The notes: generated by a model not told the origin, from the sequence alone. A DNA stretch of 64,000 bases from Streptomyces sp. NBC_00459 (GCF_036013955.1 NZ_CP107903.1:6696001-6760000), one strand, 5' to 3'; counted from the stretch's first letter, positions 36,611 through 45,284 are shown. Translations and numbers: made by a program.

Positions 36611-37354
36611 TCACGCCGACAGGCCGGCCGCCCCGCCGAACTCGCTCAGCGCGCCCTCGACGATCGCCTCCAGCCGCGCGTGATGCGCGCCCCGCCAGTA
36701 CAGACGCTCGCAGACCGCACACTGCGCGAAGACGTCGTACGTACGCCGGGTCCCGTCCTCCAGCCGGTCGCCCACGGTCTGCTTGTCGGCCTGCTCCAGC
36801 CGTCCGTTGCAGGCGGTGCACCGCGTCCAGGGCGCGAGTGGGGGCGCGAACCGGGCCAGTACGTCGCGGAGTTGGTCGTCCGGACGGTCGCTGTAGATGT
36901 ACGCGCCCGCCCACAGCTCCCGGCGCCGCAGCAGGCCCCGGTCCCGGGAGAGCAGCACCCGCTGCTCGGCCGCCGACAACGCGGCCAGCGCCGGGTCGCC
37001 GATGTCCTCGCTCTCGTACGCGGCGTCGACGCCCAGAAGCCGCAGCCTGCGGGCGAGCGTGCCCAGATGCACGTCGAGGAGGAACCGCAGGGGCGCCCCC
37101 GGCACCGACTGCGGTCTGACGACGGCACCGACCTCCACCGTCTCGCCGGCGCCCGGCACATGGGAGACCGGTACCTCCCGGCCGTCGACCAGCAGCCGCC
37201 CGGCCTCGGTGAGCGGTACGCCCAGTGACTCCACCACATGCCCCAGCGAGGACGACCCGTCGGTGATCACGGTCGTCGGCCCGGCACGTCGCTCGGACGG
37301 GACGAAAAGCCGCAGCTCAGGGGCGAAACTGATGACGATCTCCGGTCTGCTCAC
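36611..37354 (-). CDS. Mut7-C RNase domain protein with ThiS/MoaD-like N-terminus
   Basis: A 247-residue cytosolic protein with GTG start. Residues ~1-85 form a ubiquitin-like (ThiS/MoaD) fold (LRLFVPSERR ... GRLLVDGREVPVS). The C-terminal Mut7-C domain has an acidic PIN-like core (RFLLDVHLGTLARRLRLLG, LLSRDRGLL) and a zinc ribbon (CTACNG ... CAVCERLYW). The family is widely conserved and presumed to be RNases; substrates are unknown. It is a single gene divergent from the protein kinase. Confidence 0.9.
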   Translation of the reverse strand: MSRPEIVISFAPELRLFVPSERRAGPTTVITDGSSSLGHVVESLGVPLTEAGRLLVDGREVPVSHVPGAGETVEVGAVVRPQSVPGAPLRFLLDVHLGTLARRLRLLGVDAAYESEDIGDPALAALSAAEQRVLLSRDRGLLRRRELWAGAYIYSDRPDDQLRDVLARFAPPLAPWTRCTACNGRLEQADKQTVGDRLEDGTRRTYDVFAQCAVCERLYWRGAHHARLEAIVEGALSEFGGAAGLSA

Positions 37355-37485
37355 CCGGCCAGCATGTCATCGCCCCGGCCGGGAGCGCCCGCCGGTTTCC
37401 CGTGCACTACTCTCGGCGCTCTCAACCCTCCGGTCCGGTACCCCGACCGGGGCGGTCGGCCTCGCTGGTGGGGGAGTACGGCAGC

Positions 37486-39024
37486 ATGCAGTTCGAACGT
37501 ACGGGCGTGCCCGGTTACGAGATCGCCGAGGTGCTCGGCCAGGGCGGGTTCGCCACCGTGTACCGGGCCCGGCAACTGACCGTGGGCCGCGAGGTCGCCC
37601 TCAAGATGGACAGCCGGGTACTGGACACCGACCGCGACCGGCAGCGGTTCCTGCGCGAGGTCACCGCGGCCGGTCAACTGTCGGGCCACCCGCACGTGGT
37701 GGCGGTGTACGACGCCGGGGTCCTCGACAACGGCCGCCCGTACATGGTCCTGGAGCTGTGCCCCGGCGGCTCGCTCGGCGACCGGCTCCACCAACAGGGC
37801 CCACTCTCCGCCGCCGAGGCGCGGGACATCGGCGTACGCATCGCCGACGCGCTGGCCGCGGCCCACGCCTCCGGCGTACTCCACCGCGACATCAAGCCCG
37901 GCAACATCATGATCGACCGGTACGGCAGTGTCGGCCTCGCCGACTTCGGGCTGGCCGCGATGCCCCGCCCCGGCCAGGAACTGTCGGTCACCCGGGAGGC
38001 GTTGACACCCGCGTACGCCCCGCCGGAGGCGTTCCGGCTGGCCGAGCCGACCCCCGCCGGTGACGTGTACTCCCTCGCCGCCACGATCTACGCCCTCGTG
38101 CAGGGCAGACCCCCGCACTTCCCGGCGGAGGGCAGCCTCGGCATCGCGGAGGTCATCGTCCGGCACACCTGGCCCCTGCCGGACCTCCCTGGAGTGAACC
38201 CCAGCTTCACCGAGGTCCTCCGCCATGCCATGGCCCCGGACCCCGCCGACCGGCTGCCGAGCGCGGTGGCGCTCAGGGACGCGCTGGCCGCCGTGGACCT
38301 GACCGGAGCGGGCGACGCGACCTCCGTTCCTGTTCCCGTTCCGGTTCTCGCGCCCACTCTCGCTCCGTCTGCGGCCCTGCCCACCACCGTCTTGCCCTCC
38401 GCCGCCACCCCGCGCCGGACGAAGGTGAGCGTGCGGCTGTCCGTCGCTGCCGTGGCGGTGGTCGTCGTCGGTACGGGCGGGACGATGGCCTACCGGTACC
38501 TGCCGCCGTCGACGACCGAGGCACCCGCCGGTGGATCCTCCGCTTCCGCTTCCGCTTCTGGTACGGGTGGGGCGGCCCAGGACGCGAACGCCGGTTTCGG
38601 CGTCCCGACGACGACCGAGGACTGCCCGGCGACCGGCGTCGCCGGTATGCGCGGCCGCTGCACCACGACCGCCGAATGCTGGGGCGGCATGGTCGTCACC
38701 GTCGGCGTCGTCGCCGTGAACCGCTCCGACTGCCTGGTGTCACACCCGTGGGAGACCTTCGCGATAGCCCCGCTCCCGTCCGACGGGATGACCAACAACC
38801 AGCGCGAGCTGGAGGCCCACCCGGACGTGCTCAGACTCTGCTCGCCCAAGGTCCTGGCCGCGTCCAGACACGGCGACGCGCTCAAGATCGACCCCGCCCG
38901 CTGGACCATCGACGTGCTCCCGCCCACCGAGTCCCAGTACGCCGACGGTCTGCGCGTCATGCGCTGCGTGGCCACGATCACCGGGGAAGAGTCGACGGGG
39001 GCGCACTTCCGGCCCCGGCAGTGA
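37486..39024 (+). CDS. PknB-type Ser/Thr protein kinase with extracytoplasmic domain
   Basis: A 512-residue kinase; ATG at 37486 follows GGGGGAG. Kinase subdomains are intact: glycine loop LGQGGFATVY, the Lys in VALKMD, catalytic loop HRDIKPGNI, and DFGLA, then the APPEAF segment. A Pro/Ala linker leads to one TM helix (VSVRLSVAAVAVVVVGTGG, about 305-325). The external ~170 residues contain several cysteines (DCPATG, RCTTTAECWGG, RLCSPK, RCVATI) and no PASTA repeats, so the sensor part is distinctive. The ligand is not known. Confidence 0.9.
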   Translation: MQFERTGVPGYEIAEVLGQGGFATVYRARQLTVGREVALKMDSRVLDTDRDRQRFLREVTAAGQLSGHPHVVAVYDAGVLDNGRPYMVLELCPGGSLGDRLHQQGPLSAAEARDIGVRIADALAAAHASGVLHRDIKPGNIMIDRYGSVGLADFGLAAMPRPGQELSVTREALTPAYAPPEAFRLAEPTPAGDVYSLAATIYALVQGRPPHFPAEGSLGIAEVIVRHTWPLPDLPGVNPSFTEVLRHAMAPDPADRLPSAVALRDALAAVDLTGAGDATSVPVPVPVLAPTLAPSAALPTTVLPSAATPRRTKVSVRLSVAAVAVVVVGTGGTMAYRYLPPSTTEAPAGGSSASASASGTGGAAQDANAGFGVPTTTEDCPATGVAGMRGRCTTTAECWGGMVVTVGVVAVNRSDCLVSHPWETFAIAPLPSDGMTNNQRELEAHPDVLRLCSPKVLAASRHGDALKIDPARWTIDVLPPTESQYADGLRVMRCVATITGEESTGAHFRPRQ

Positions 39025-39040
39025 GTTCCGCACCGAGACC

Positions 39041-39079
39041 CCACCGCCCCGCTCCGGCTGTCCGGCATCCGGGCGGTGG
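39041..39079 (+). terminator. Terminator of the kinase gene
   Basis: A perfect 9-bp stem, CCACCGCCC and GGGCGGTGG, with a 21-nt loop, begins 17 bp after the kinase stop. It ends at the base before the TTGACG of the next promoter. Confidence 0.7.
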
Positions 39080-39108
39080 TTGACGTACGGCGAGACGTAC
39101 TGCTCAAT
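39080..39108 (+). promoter_or_regulatory. Predicted promoter of the leader peptide and monooxygenase operon
   Basis: TTGACG at 39080-39085 matches a -35 box; a weak -10 (around CTCAATT, 39103-39109) follows after 17-18 bp. Transcription would then start within a few bases of the leader ATG at 39116, giving a leaderless or nearly leaderless leader peptide, which agrees with the lack of a ribosome site. Confidence 0.45.
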
Positions 39109-39115
39109 TGTTCGC

Positions 39116-39196
39116 ATGGATGCCCAGCAGCAGCGCTTGGTTACGCGCGGCCACATCGACCTCTGTCGAGTGTGCTCCGCCGCGTGTCGCGCCTGA
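39116..39196 (+). CDS. Cysteine-containing leader peptide (26 aa)
   Basis: A short open frame encoding 26 residues, starting MDAQQQRLVTRGHIDLCRV and ending with three cysteines in total (LCRVCSAACRA). This form (basic/His-Ile-Asp-Leu-Cys centre and CSAACR end) matches the small leader peptides found before sulfur and cysteine metabolism genes in actinomycetes. No Shine-Dalgarno is present and the predicted transcription start is almost at the ATG. Ten bases after its stop there is a hairpin with a pyrimidine/T-rich tail, so ribosome stalling at the Cys codons when Cys-tRNA is scarce is expected to control transcription into the monooxygenase operon. Confidence 0.75.
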   Translation: MDAQQQRLVTRGHIDLCRVCSAACRA

Positions 39197-39205
39197 CTCG
39201 GCAGC

Positions 39206-39223
39206 GGGCCGTCTGACCGGCCC
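39206..39223 (+). terminator. Attenuator hairpin after the leader peptide
   Basis: GGGCC (39206-39210) and GGCCC (39219-39223) form a stem around an 8-nt loop and are followed by a T/C-rich run up to about 39245. Its position just after the leader stop suits a Cys-responsive attenuator; antiterminator pairing was not worked out. Confidence 0.55.
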
Positions 39224-39386
39224 TCACCTTCTTTCCTTCCTTCTGTGCTTCCGGCACTCCTTTCTGTCTCCCCCTTCTTCCTGACGTGTCGTCAAGTGCG
39301 GCCGTACGCAGGGCTGTTCAGCCATGCTCGCGTACGGGGCCCGCCGGTCGAGACGGTTCAGGGGAACCTGAGAAAGGCCGTTCTCC

Positions 39387-40526
39387 ATGCCCGTGGAATT
39401 CCTTGGCATCGCCGCGACCAACGACGGCTCCGAAACCACCCCGCGCTCCGGCGCCGCCTTCGACAGGGAGTACACGCTCCGGCTCGCCCGTGCGCACGAG
39501 GACCACGGCTGGGACCGGGTGCTGTTCGCCTACGGGTCCGGCTCGCCCGATCCCGCGCCGGCCGCCGCGTACATCGCGAGCAGGCTGGAGCGGCTCCAGA
39601 TCCTGCTGGCCCACCGCCCCAACGTCTCCTACCCGACCTTCGCCGCCAAGACGTTCGCCACCCTCGACCAGATCAGCGACGGCCGCCTGACCGTGCACTT
39701 CATCACCGGCGGCAACGACCGGGAACAGGGCCGCGAGGGCGACACCCTCACCAAGGACGAGCGGTACGCCCGCACCCGCGAGTACATCCGGATCGTCAAG
39801 AAGATCTGGACCACCCACGAGCCCTTCGACCACGAGGGCGACCACTACCGCTTCCACGACTTCGTCAGCGACGTCTTCCCCGTCCAACAGCCGCGCCCGA
39901 ACGTCTCGTTCGGCGGTTCCTCGCCCGCCGCGTACGCCGCCGGGGGTGCCGAGGCCGACATCTACTGCCTCTGGGGCGAGCCGCTGGAGAGGACCGCCGA
40001 GCAGATCGAGGCGGTGAAGGCCGCCGCCAGGGCGGCGGGCCGCACCGAAGTGCCGCGTATCCAGGTGGCGTTCCGCCCGATCATCGCCCCGACCGAGGAA
40101 CTGGCCTGGGAGAAGGCCCACCGTACGGTCGGCGCCATCAAGGCCCGCAAGCAGCGGGGCGAGTCGATCAGCAGGCGCCACGCCGGGGACGCCCAACCGC
40201 AGAACTCGGGCTCGCAGCGACTGATAGCCATAGCCGAGGCGGGCGAGCGCTACGACCGTGCCCTGTGGACCCCGACCGCCGCCGCCACCGGTGGCGCGGG
40301 CAACTCCAACGCTCTGGTCGGCACCCCGGAGACCGTGGCCCGGGCACTCCTCGACTACTACGACCTCGGCGTCGACATCCTCTCCGCCCGCGGGTACGAC
40401 CTGCTGGGCGACGCCATCGACTTCGGCCGGCACGTCATCCCGATCGTCCGCGAGGAGGTCGCCAAGCGTGACGCCGAGCGTGCGGCACGGGGTGCGCAGG
40501 TGCTCGCGGCGGCGGTGAACGCATGA
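39387..40526 (+). CDS. LLM-class flavin monooxygenase, SsuD-like
   Basis: A 379-residue luciferase-like TIM barrel. Typical features are the opening VEFLGIAATND, the flavin-binding FAAKTFATLDQISDGRL, HFITGGND, and FGGSSPAAY. The full length and the segment GRLTVHFITGGND fit alkanesulfonate/organosulfur monooxygenases (SsuD, SfnG relatives), which use FMNH2 to release sulfite. The Cys leader upstream and an ABC uptake system downstream support a role in scavenging organic sulfur. The exact substrate is not known. It is coupled (ATGA) to the GNAT gene. Confidence 0.85.
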   Translation: MPVEFLGIAATNDGSETTPRSGAAFDREYTLRLARAHEDHGWDRVLFAYGSGSPDPAPAAAYIASRLERLQILLAHRPNVSYPTFAAKTFATLDQISDGRLTVHFITGGNDREQGREGDTLTKDERYARTREYIRIVKKIWTTHEPFDHEGDHYRFHDFVSDVFPVQQPRPNVSFGGSSPAAYAAGGAEADIYCLWGEPLERTAEQIEAVKAAARAAGRTEVPRIQVAFRPIIAPTEELAWEKAHRTVGAIKARKQRGESISRRHAGDAQPQNSGSQRLIAIAEAGERYDRALWTPTAAATGGAGNSNALVGTPETVARALLDYYDLGVDILSARGYDLLGDAIDFGRHVIPIVREEVAKRDAERAARGAQVLAAAVNA

Positions 40527-41026
40527 CCTCCGTCGCACAACCACCGCAGAGGACAAGTGATGTGACGGTACGTCATGTCACCGTGTCCGACCCCCTCGTG
40601 GAGCCCCTGCTGCGTGAGCTCGGCGACGAGTACTCCTCCCGCTACGGCAAGGACGCCCACGCCGAACTCGCCCGCTATCCCGACGAGGAGTTCACGACGG
40701 CGTACGGCGGTGTCCTGCTCCTGCTCCTCGAACACGGCGAGCCGGTCGCGGGCGGCGCGTTCCGCCGGTACGACGCGGGCACGGCGGAGCTGAAGCGGAT
40801 CTGGACGCACTCCGCCCACCGGCGCCGCGGCCTGGCCCGCCGGGTCGTCGACGAACTGGAGCGCGAGGCGTCAGCGCGCGGCTACCGGCGGATCCGCCTC
40901 ACCACAGGTCCCCGCCAGCCCGAAGCCCGCGGCCTCTACCTGGCCACCGGCTACACACCGCTCTTCGACACGGCGGCCGACCCGGAAACCATCGGCAAGC
41001 TCCCCTTCGAAAAGCACCTCGCGTAG
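40523..41026 (+). CDS. GNAT-family N-acetyltransferase
   Basis: A 167-residue acetyltransferase overlapping the monooxygenase stop (ATGA). The acetyl-CoA motif A is visible as ELKRIWTHSAHRRRGLARRVVDELE, followed by the helix with RRIRLTTGPRQPEARGLYLATGY. Members found in sulfur-uptake operons may acetylate S-containing amino acids or amines to detoxify or trap them; the substrate here is inferred only from context. Confidence 0.85.
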   Translation: MTSVAQPPQRTSDVTVRHVTVSDPLVEPLLRELGDEYSSRYGKDAHAELARYPDEEFTTAYGGVLLLLLEHGEPVAGGAFRRYDAGTAELKRIWTHSAHRRRGLARRVVDELEREASARGYRRIRLTTGPRQPEARGLYLATGYTPLFDTAADPETIGKLPFEKHLA

Positions 41027-41052
41027 GCGGTTCCGGTGAAGAAGGGCGCGCA

Positions 41053-41134
41053 CCAGAGCCCCGTGAGGGGCGCGGGGCTGTGTCCCATGTGCGGCTCCGC
41101 CGCGTGGGCGCGACCGGCCCCCAACGGCCCGCAG
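41053..41134 (+). repeat. Dispersed Streptomyces-type intergenic repeat
   Basis: The segment CCCCGTGAGGGGCGCGGGGC through GTGCGGCTCCGCCGCGTGGG and CGCGACCGGCCCC resembles, from memory, a GC-rich element found in many copies between genes in Streptomyces genomes. It has internal hairpins (GCCCC-gtga-GGGGC; GCGGC-tcc-GCCGC). Here it separates the acetyltransferase gene from the ABC permease gene. Copy number needs a genome search. Confidence 0.45.
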
Positions 41135-41188
41135 TGAACCGTCAACCCCGATCACCTCTCACCCTCATCCCCGGACAGGAACCTCACC

Positions 41189-42214
41189 ATGGGCCTCACC
41201 ACCGACCGAGCCGCGCCACCCGGCGACACCGAGGCCTCGCCCGCCTCGCCACCCCCGCCCAGTCCGGACGACCCGGCCTCGCTCAAGATCGTCCCCGTCC
41301 GTCACTACGCCCGATGGGCGGCGGCCGTCGCCGTGGTCGTGCTGCTCGCGCAGTTCGCACACGGGCTGTTCACCAACCCGGTGTGGGAGTGGGGTGTCTT
41401 CCGCGACTACGTGCTGTCCGAGACGATCGTCCAGGCGGTCGGCGTGACCCTCCAACTCACGGCGTACGCAGCGGTGTTGGGCTTCCTGTTCGGCACGGTC
41501 CTGGCCTTCATGCGACTGTCGAGGAGCCCGGTGCTGCAGACCGTCGCCTGGACCTACATCTGGATCTTCCGCTCGATCCCGATGATCGTCCAGCTGGTGT
41601 TCTGGTTCAACCTGGGGGCCCTGTACGACCGGTTGGGCGTCGGTATCCCCTTCGGGCCGGTGTTCTGGTCCGTCGACAGCAACACCCTGATCGGCACCAT
41701 CGGCGCCGCGATCATCGGACTGACGCTGCATCAGGCCGCGTACTCCGCCGAGATCGTCCGGGGCGGTGTCATCGCCGTCGACCAGGGCCAGTTGGAGGCC
41801 GCCGCCGCGCTGGGCATCCCCCGGCTGCGGCAGATCCGGCGGATCGTGCTCCCGCAGGCGATGCGGGCCATCCTGCCCACGGCGGGCAACGAGATCGTCG
41901 GCCTGCTCAAGGGCACCTCGGTCGTCTACGTGATGGCGATCGGCGAGCTCTTCTACCAGGTCCAGGTGATCTACGGACGCAACGGCCGGGTGATCCCGCT
42001 GCTGTTGGTCGCCACCGCCTGGTACGTCGTACTCACCTCCCTGCTGACGGTCGTCCAGTACTACGTGGAGCGTCACTACGCCCGGGGCGCCGACCGCACC
42101 CCGCCGCCCACCCCGCTCCAGCGCGTACGGCGCTTCGTACGCGACCTGCGTGCCGCAGCTGCCCAGCGCGGCGGGCCGGTCGTCCCCCTGAACCTCGCCG
42201 GAGGCAAGCGATGA
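41189..42214 (+). CDS. Amino-acid-type ABC transporter permease
   Basis: A 341-residue HisM/GlnP-family permease with about five to six TM segments. The EAA loop is EAAAALGIPRLRQIRRIVLPQA, which contacts the ATPase. An N-terminal ~50-residue Pro-rich tail and a C-terminal basic extension are longer than usual. It is coupled (ATGA) to the ATPase gene. With the binding protein it forms a polar amino acid (probably S-containing) importer. Confidence 0.92.
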   Translation: MGLTTDRAAPPGDTEASPASPPPPSPDDPASLKIVPVRHYARWAAAVAVVVLLAQFAHGLFTNPVWEWGVFRDYVLSETIVQAVGVTLQLTAYAAVLGFLFGTVLAFMRLSRSPVLQTVAWTYIWIFRSIPMIVQLVFWFNLGALYDRLGVGIPFGPVFWSVDSNTLIGTIGAAIIGLTLHQAAYSAEIVRGGVIAVDQGQLEAAAALGIPRLRQIRRIVLPQAMRAILPTAGNEIVGLLKGTSVVYVMAIGELFYQVQVIYGRNGRVIPLLLVATAWYVVLTSLLTVVQYYVERHYARGADRTPPPTPLQRVRRFVRDLRAAAAQRGGPVVPLNLAGGKR

Positions 42215-43002
42215 GCGACGTGACCGATGTGACCGATGCGACCGGCGTGATGGTCGATGTCCGGGGCGTGCACAAGAGCTTCGGCCCGCTGGAGGTGCTG
42301 CGCGGCGTAGACCTCCAGGTCCGCGCGGGCGAGGTCACCGTGATCCTCGGCCCCTCCGGTTCGGGCAAGTCCACCCTGCTGCGGACCATCAACCACCTGG
42401 AGAAGGTCAACCGCGGCTGGATCAGCATCGACGGGGAGCTGATCGGCTACCGGCGCTCCGGCGACAAACTGCACGAGCTGCGGGAGAGGGACGTACTGAA
42501 GCAGCGGACGCACATCGGGTTCGTCTTCCAGAACTTCAACCTCTTTCCGCACCTCACCGTGCTGGAGAACCTCGTCGAGGCGCCCGTGTCCGCGCTGCGC
42601 CGCCCGCGCAAGGAGGCCGTCGCCACCGCCGAGCGGCTCCTCGACCGGGTCGGTCTCACCGACAAGAAGGACGCCTATCCACGGCAGTTGTCCGGCGGGC
42701 AGCAGCAGCGCGTCGCCATCGCCCGGGCACTCGCCCTCGAACCCAAGGTGCTCCTCTTCGACGAGCCCACCTCGGCCCTCGACCCGGAACTGGTCGGCGA
42801 AGTCCTCGACGTCATCAAGGACTTGGCGAGCACCGGCACCACCATGATCGTCGTGACCCACGAGATCGGCTTCGCCCGCGAGGTCGCCGACACCGTGGTG
42901 TTCATGGACGGCGGAGTCATCGTCGAACAGGGCACGCCCACGGCGGTCCTGGACGCCCCGCAGCACGAACGTACCCGCGCGTTCCTCTCCAAGGTCCTCT
43001 GA
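42211..43002 (+). CDS. Amino-acid-type ABC transporter ATPase
   Basis: A 263-residue ATPase of the GlnQ/HisP/TcyN class. Walker A is GPSGSGKST, the signature is LSGGQQQR, Walker B is VLLFDEPTSALD, and the switch His is in VTHEIGFA. The N-terminus reads SDVTDVTDATG, a short repeat before the first strand. It starts inside the permease stop codon (ATGA) and ends 59 bp before the binding-protein gene. Confidence 0.95.
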   Translation: MSDVTDVTDATGVMVDVRGVHKSFGPLEVLRGVDLQVRAGEVTVILGPSGSGKSTLLRTINHLEKVNRGWISIDGELIGYRRSGDKLHELRERDVLKQRTHIGFVFQNFNLFPHLTVLENLVEAPVSALRRPRKEAVATAERLLDRVGLTDKKDAYPRQLSGGQQQRVAIARALALEPKVLLFDEPTSALDPELVGEVLDVIKDLASTGTTMIVVTHEIGFAREVADTVVFMDGGVIVEQGTPTAVLDAPQHERTRAFLSKVL

Positions 43003-43061
43003 ACCGCGGCCACTTGTCCGGCCCGCGCGTTTCCTCACCCACCCCTGCAAGGAGTAAGACC

Positions 43062-44051
43062 GTGTCCATCAACCTCGCCCGCCGATCCACCGCAGCCGCT
43101 CTGGGACTCGCCTCCGCCCTGGTCCTCGCCGCCTGCGCCAACCCCTCGGACGGCGGTACCACCGAGGTCGCGGCCACGAAGGGCGCCGGCAGCGGTACGA
43201 AGATCAACCTGAGTCCCGACCAGAACCGTGTCACCACCGGCAAGGTCGACTCCATAGCCGCCGAACTCCCGGCGAAGATCCGTGAGAGAGGCACGCTGGA
43301 GATCGTCGCCTCCTCCGGCAGCGCCGCCCCGCTGGGCTTCTACGCCACCGACAACAAGACCAGGATCGGCGTCGAGTCCGACCTCGCGTACCTCGTCTCC
43401 GAAGTGCTCGGCCTCAAGCCGGACTTCAACACCGTGTCCTGGGAGAACATCTTCGTCGGCCTCGACAGCGCCAAGTACGACGTCGGCTTCAGCAACATCA
43501 CGGTCACCGAGGAGCGCAAGGAGAAGTACGACTTCGCCACCTACCGCGAGGACAACCTGGGCTTCGAGGCGAAGAAGGGCAGCGGTCTGAAGATCAGCGG
43601 GCCCAAGGACGTGGCGGGGAAGACCATCGCCGTGGGCAGTGGCACCAACCAGGAGAAGCTGCTCATCGAGTGGAGCAAGGAGGACGAGAAGGCCGGCCTG
43701 AAGCCGGTGGACATCAAGTACTACCAGAACGACAGCGACACCTATCTCGCCCTCCAGTCCGGCCGTATCGACCTCTACCTCGGCCCCAACCCGACCGCGG
43801 CCTATCACGCGGCCGCCGGCGGCAAGACGGAGGTCGTCGGCACCTACTCCGGCGCCGGATCCACCCTCCAGGGCCTCATCGCGGCCACCACCAAGAAGAA
43901 CAGCGGCCTGGTGAAGCCGCTCGCCGCCGCGCTCAACGAGATCATCGAGAACGGCACGTACGGCAAGGTGCTGGAGCGCTGGGGCCTGTCCGACGAGGCC
44001 GTGACCAAGTCGGAGATCAACCCGCCCGGGCTGCCCAGGACCAACCAGTAG
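43062..44051 (+). CDS. ABC transporter solute-binding lipoprotein
   Basis: A 329-residue SBP (PF00497 type) with GTG at 43062, AAGGAG seven bases upstream. The signal peptide ends in a lipobox, ALVLAACANP, so it is anchored to the outer membrane face. The mature protein follows the family pattern (LEIVASSGSAAPLGFY, GVESDLAYLVSEVLG, YDVGFSNITVTEERKEKYDF, GKTIAVGSGTNQEKLL). The ligand is an amino acid or related small molecule; a sulfur compound is inferred from the operon. Confidence 0.92.
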   Translation: MSINLARRSTAAALGLASALVLAACANPSDGGTTEVAATKGAGSGTKINLSPDQNRVTTGKVDSIAAELPAKIRERGTLEIVASSGSAAPLGFYATDNKTRIGVESDLAYLVSEVLGLKPDFNTVSWENIFVGLDSAKYDVGFSNITVTEERKEKYDFATYREDNLGFEAKKGSGLKISGPKDVAGKTIAVGSGTNQEKLLIEWSKEDEKAGLKPVDIKYYQNDSDTYLALQSGRIDLYLGPNPTAAYHAAAGGKTEVVGTYSGAGSTLQGLIAATTKKNSGLVKPLAAALNEIIENGTYGKVLERWGLSDEAVTKSEINPPGLPRTNQ

Positions 44052-44055
44052 GCGA

Positions 44056-44745
44056 TCAGGGCGCGGGGGCCAGTACCCCTGTGTGCCCGCCCAGGCCGGC
44101 GTCGCGTGCCAGCACCACGGCCGTGGCCCGGTCGTGCACCTCCAGTTTCGCGAAGATCCGCGAGACGTAGTTGCGCACCGTCTTTTCGGCCAGGTAGAGC
44201 CGCCGGGCGATCTGCTGGTTTCCCAGTCCGTTGGCGAGCAGTTCCAGGATCTCCAGTTCCCGACTCGTCAGATCGGAAAATCCAGTCAGCTCTGGCAGGC
44301 TCTGCATCATGGAGAAGTATCCGCTGAGCCGTGAGGCTATGGTCGGACTGAAGGCGGCGCCTCCCTCGGCCACTATCTGAAGCGAGTGAACCAGTTCCTC
44401 GGAGGATCTGATTCGCGCGATATAGCCGTTGACGCCGACCCGCAGGGCGGCGACGATCACATCGTCGTCGTCCTGTTGCGACACCACGATTATCTTGGGC
44501 CGTGACTTCTCGCGGCGATATTTCGAGACAATTTGTTGTACGCTCTCGCAGATTGTTCTCTTCGAGGACGGCTCGCCAAGTATGACGACGTCCGGCTGTA
44601 ACTCGGCCTTTTCGAGACATCGTATGCCGTCGGAGTTTCCCACTGCGCGTCCGACGAGACTGAATTTCTCATCCTGATCGATGATCGCTTCCAGACCGGC
44701 GAGGACAACCGGGCTGTCGCTGATGATGAACAGGTTGATTCCCAT
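44056..44745 (-). CDS. LuxR-type regulator with degenerate receiver, TTA codon
   Basis: A 229-residue protein, ATG at 44745. The N-terminal receiver-like domain lacks the usual acid pair (INLFIISDS in place of a DD motif) and the phosphoacceptor Asp (DVVILGEPS in place of an L-M-D-L run), so it is likely not phosphorylated. The C-terminal LuxR helix-turn-helix is intact (LTSRELEILELLANGLGNQQ, then KTVRNYVSRIFAKL). An in-frame TTA codon lies at 44601-44599 (Leu in AELQPD), making translation dependent on the bldA tRNA. GC is visibly lower than in neighbours. It is divergent from the kinase gene and at the edge of the lasso cluster, so it is probably a cluster activator; the convergent SBP gene ends 4 bp away. 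Confidence 0.85.
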   Translation of the reverse strand: MGINLFIISDSPVVLAGLEAIIDQDEKFSLVGRAVGNSDGIRCLEKAELQPDVVILGEPSSKRTICESVQQIVSKYRREKSRPKIIVVSQQDDDDVIVAALRVGVNGYIARIRSSEELVHSLQIVAEGGAAFSPTIASRLSGYFSMMQSLPELTGFSDLTSRELEILELLANGLGNQQIARRLYLAEKTVRNYVSRIFAKLEVHDRATAVVLARDAGLGGHTGVLAPAP

Positions 44746-45224
44746 GGATTGACGTGACCCCCGTGTCTGATTTCCATGCCGAACAGGAGAAGGGTGCCCT
44801 TCTCCTCTTGCGAATTCATGGATCGAGTGACCGGCGCGTGCGCGCCCAACGCGTTGGAAATGAATGAGAGAGCAGTGGCCCGACAACGTTCAGAAGTTGC
44901 ACGGGTCTCCTTCTGGTCAGCATTCGTTCGAATGAGAGGAAGGGTGCATTGCACACTGCTGATGCCGAGTATGCGTAGGCAATCGAGGGGAACGCAAGTC
45001 AACCCCTTAAGTGGATGGATGTGGTTCCGTTTGCTGGGTGACTATCGGCCAGGGGGGCATGATTCGGCGGGCGATCCGCGCAAGAGGGCGTTGTCAGACC
45101 TGTCCGAACCGGGGTAGAGCCTTGCCGTTACCTGCGATTTCGACCCTGGGGGAGGCGAATCGACGGGAAGTCCGGTGGCCGGGTTCGTGGTTGTCGGATG
45201 CCTCGCGGGCGACATGGATGTGGC
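44746..45224. other. Long intergenic region at the left of the lasso cluster
   Basis: Nearly 480 bp without a credible gene; the short frames here have no codon bias. It is AT-richer than the flanks and must hold the promoters of the divergent LuxR-type gene and, further right, the kinase gene. One small odd-centred palindrome, GTGCA-t-TGCAC (44944-44954), is visible. Confidence 0.55.
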
Positions 45225-45284
45225 CATTTTTGATTCACAGGGAATTCTCAGCCCGGGCAAAAATGATCGACCTGTGACTCACAG
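45225..45284. promoter_or_regulatory. Inverted repeats upstream of the kinase gene
   Basis: Two symmetrical elements: CATTTTTG (45225-45232) with its complement CAAAAATG (45258-45265), and CTGTGA-c-TCACAG (45272-45284). They sit 30-90 bp before the kinase start, in the region between divergent regulators, and are candidates for operator sites of the LuxR-type protein or the response regulator. Confidence 0.4.

Noticed and set aside
45272..45284. A CRP-like site (CTGTGA-c-TCACAG)
   Set aside because: The half-sites fit but the spacer is one base instead of six, so it is listed only as a generic inverted repeat.
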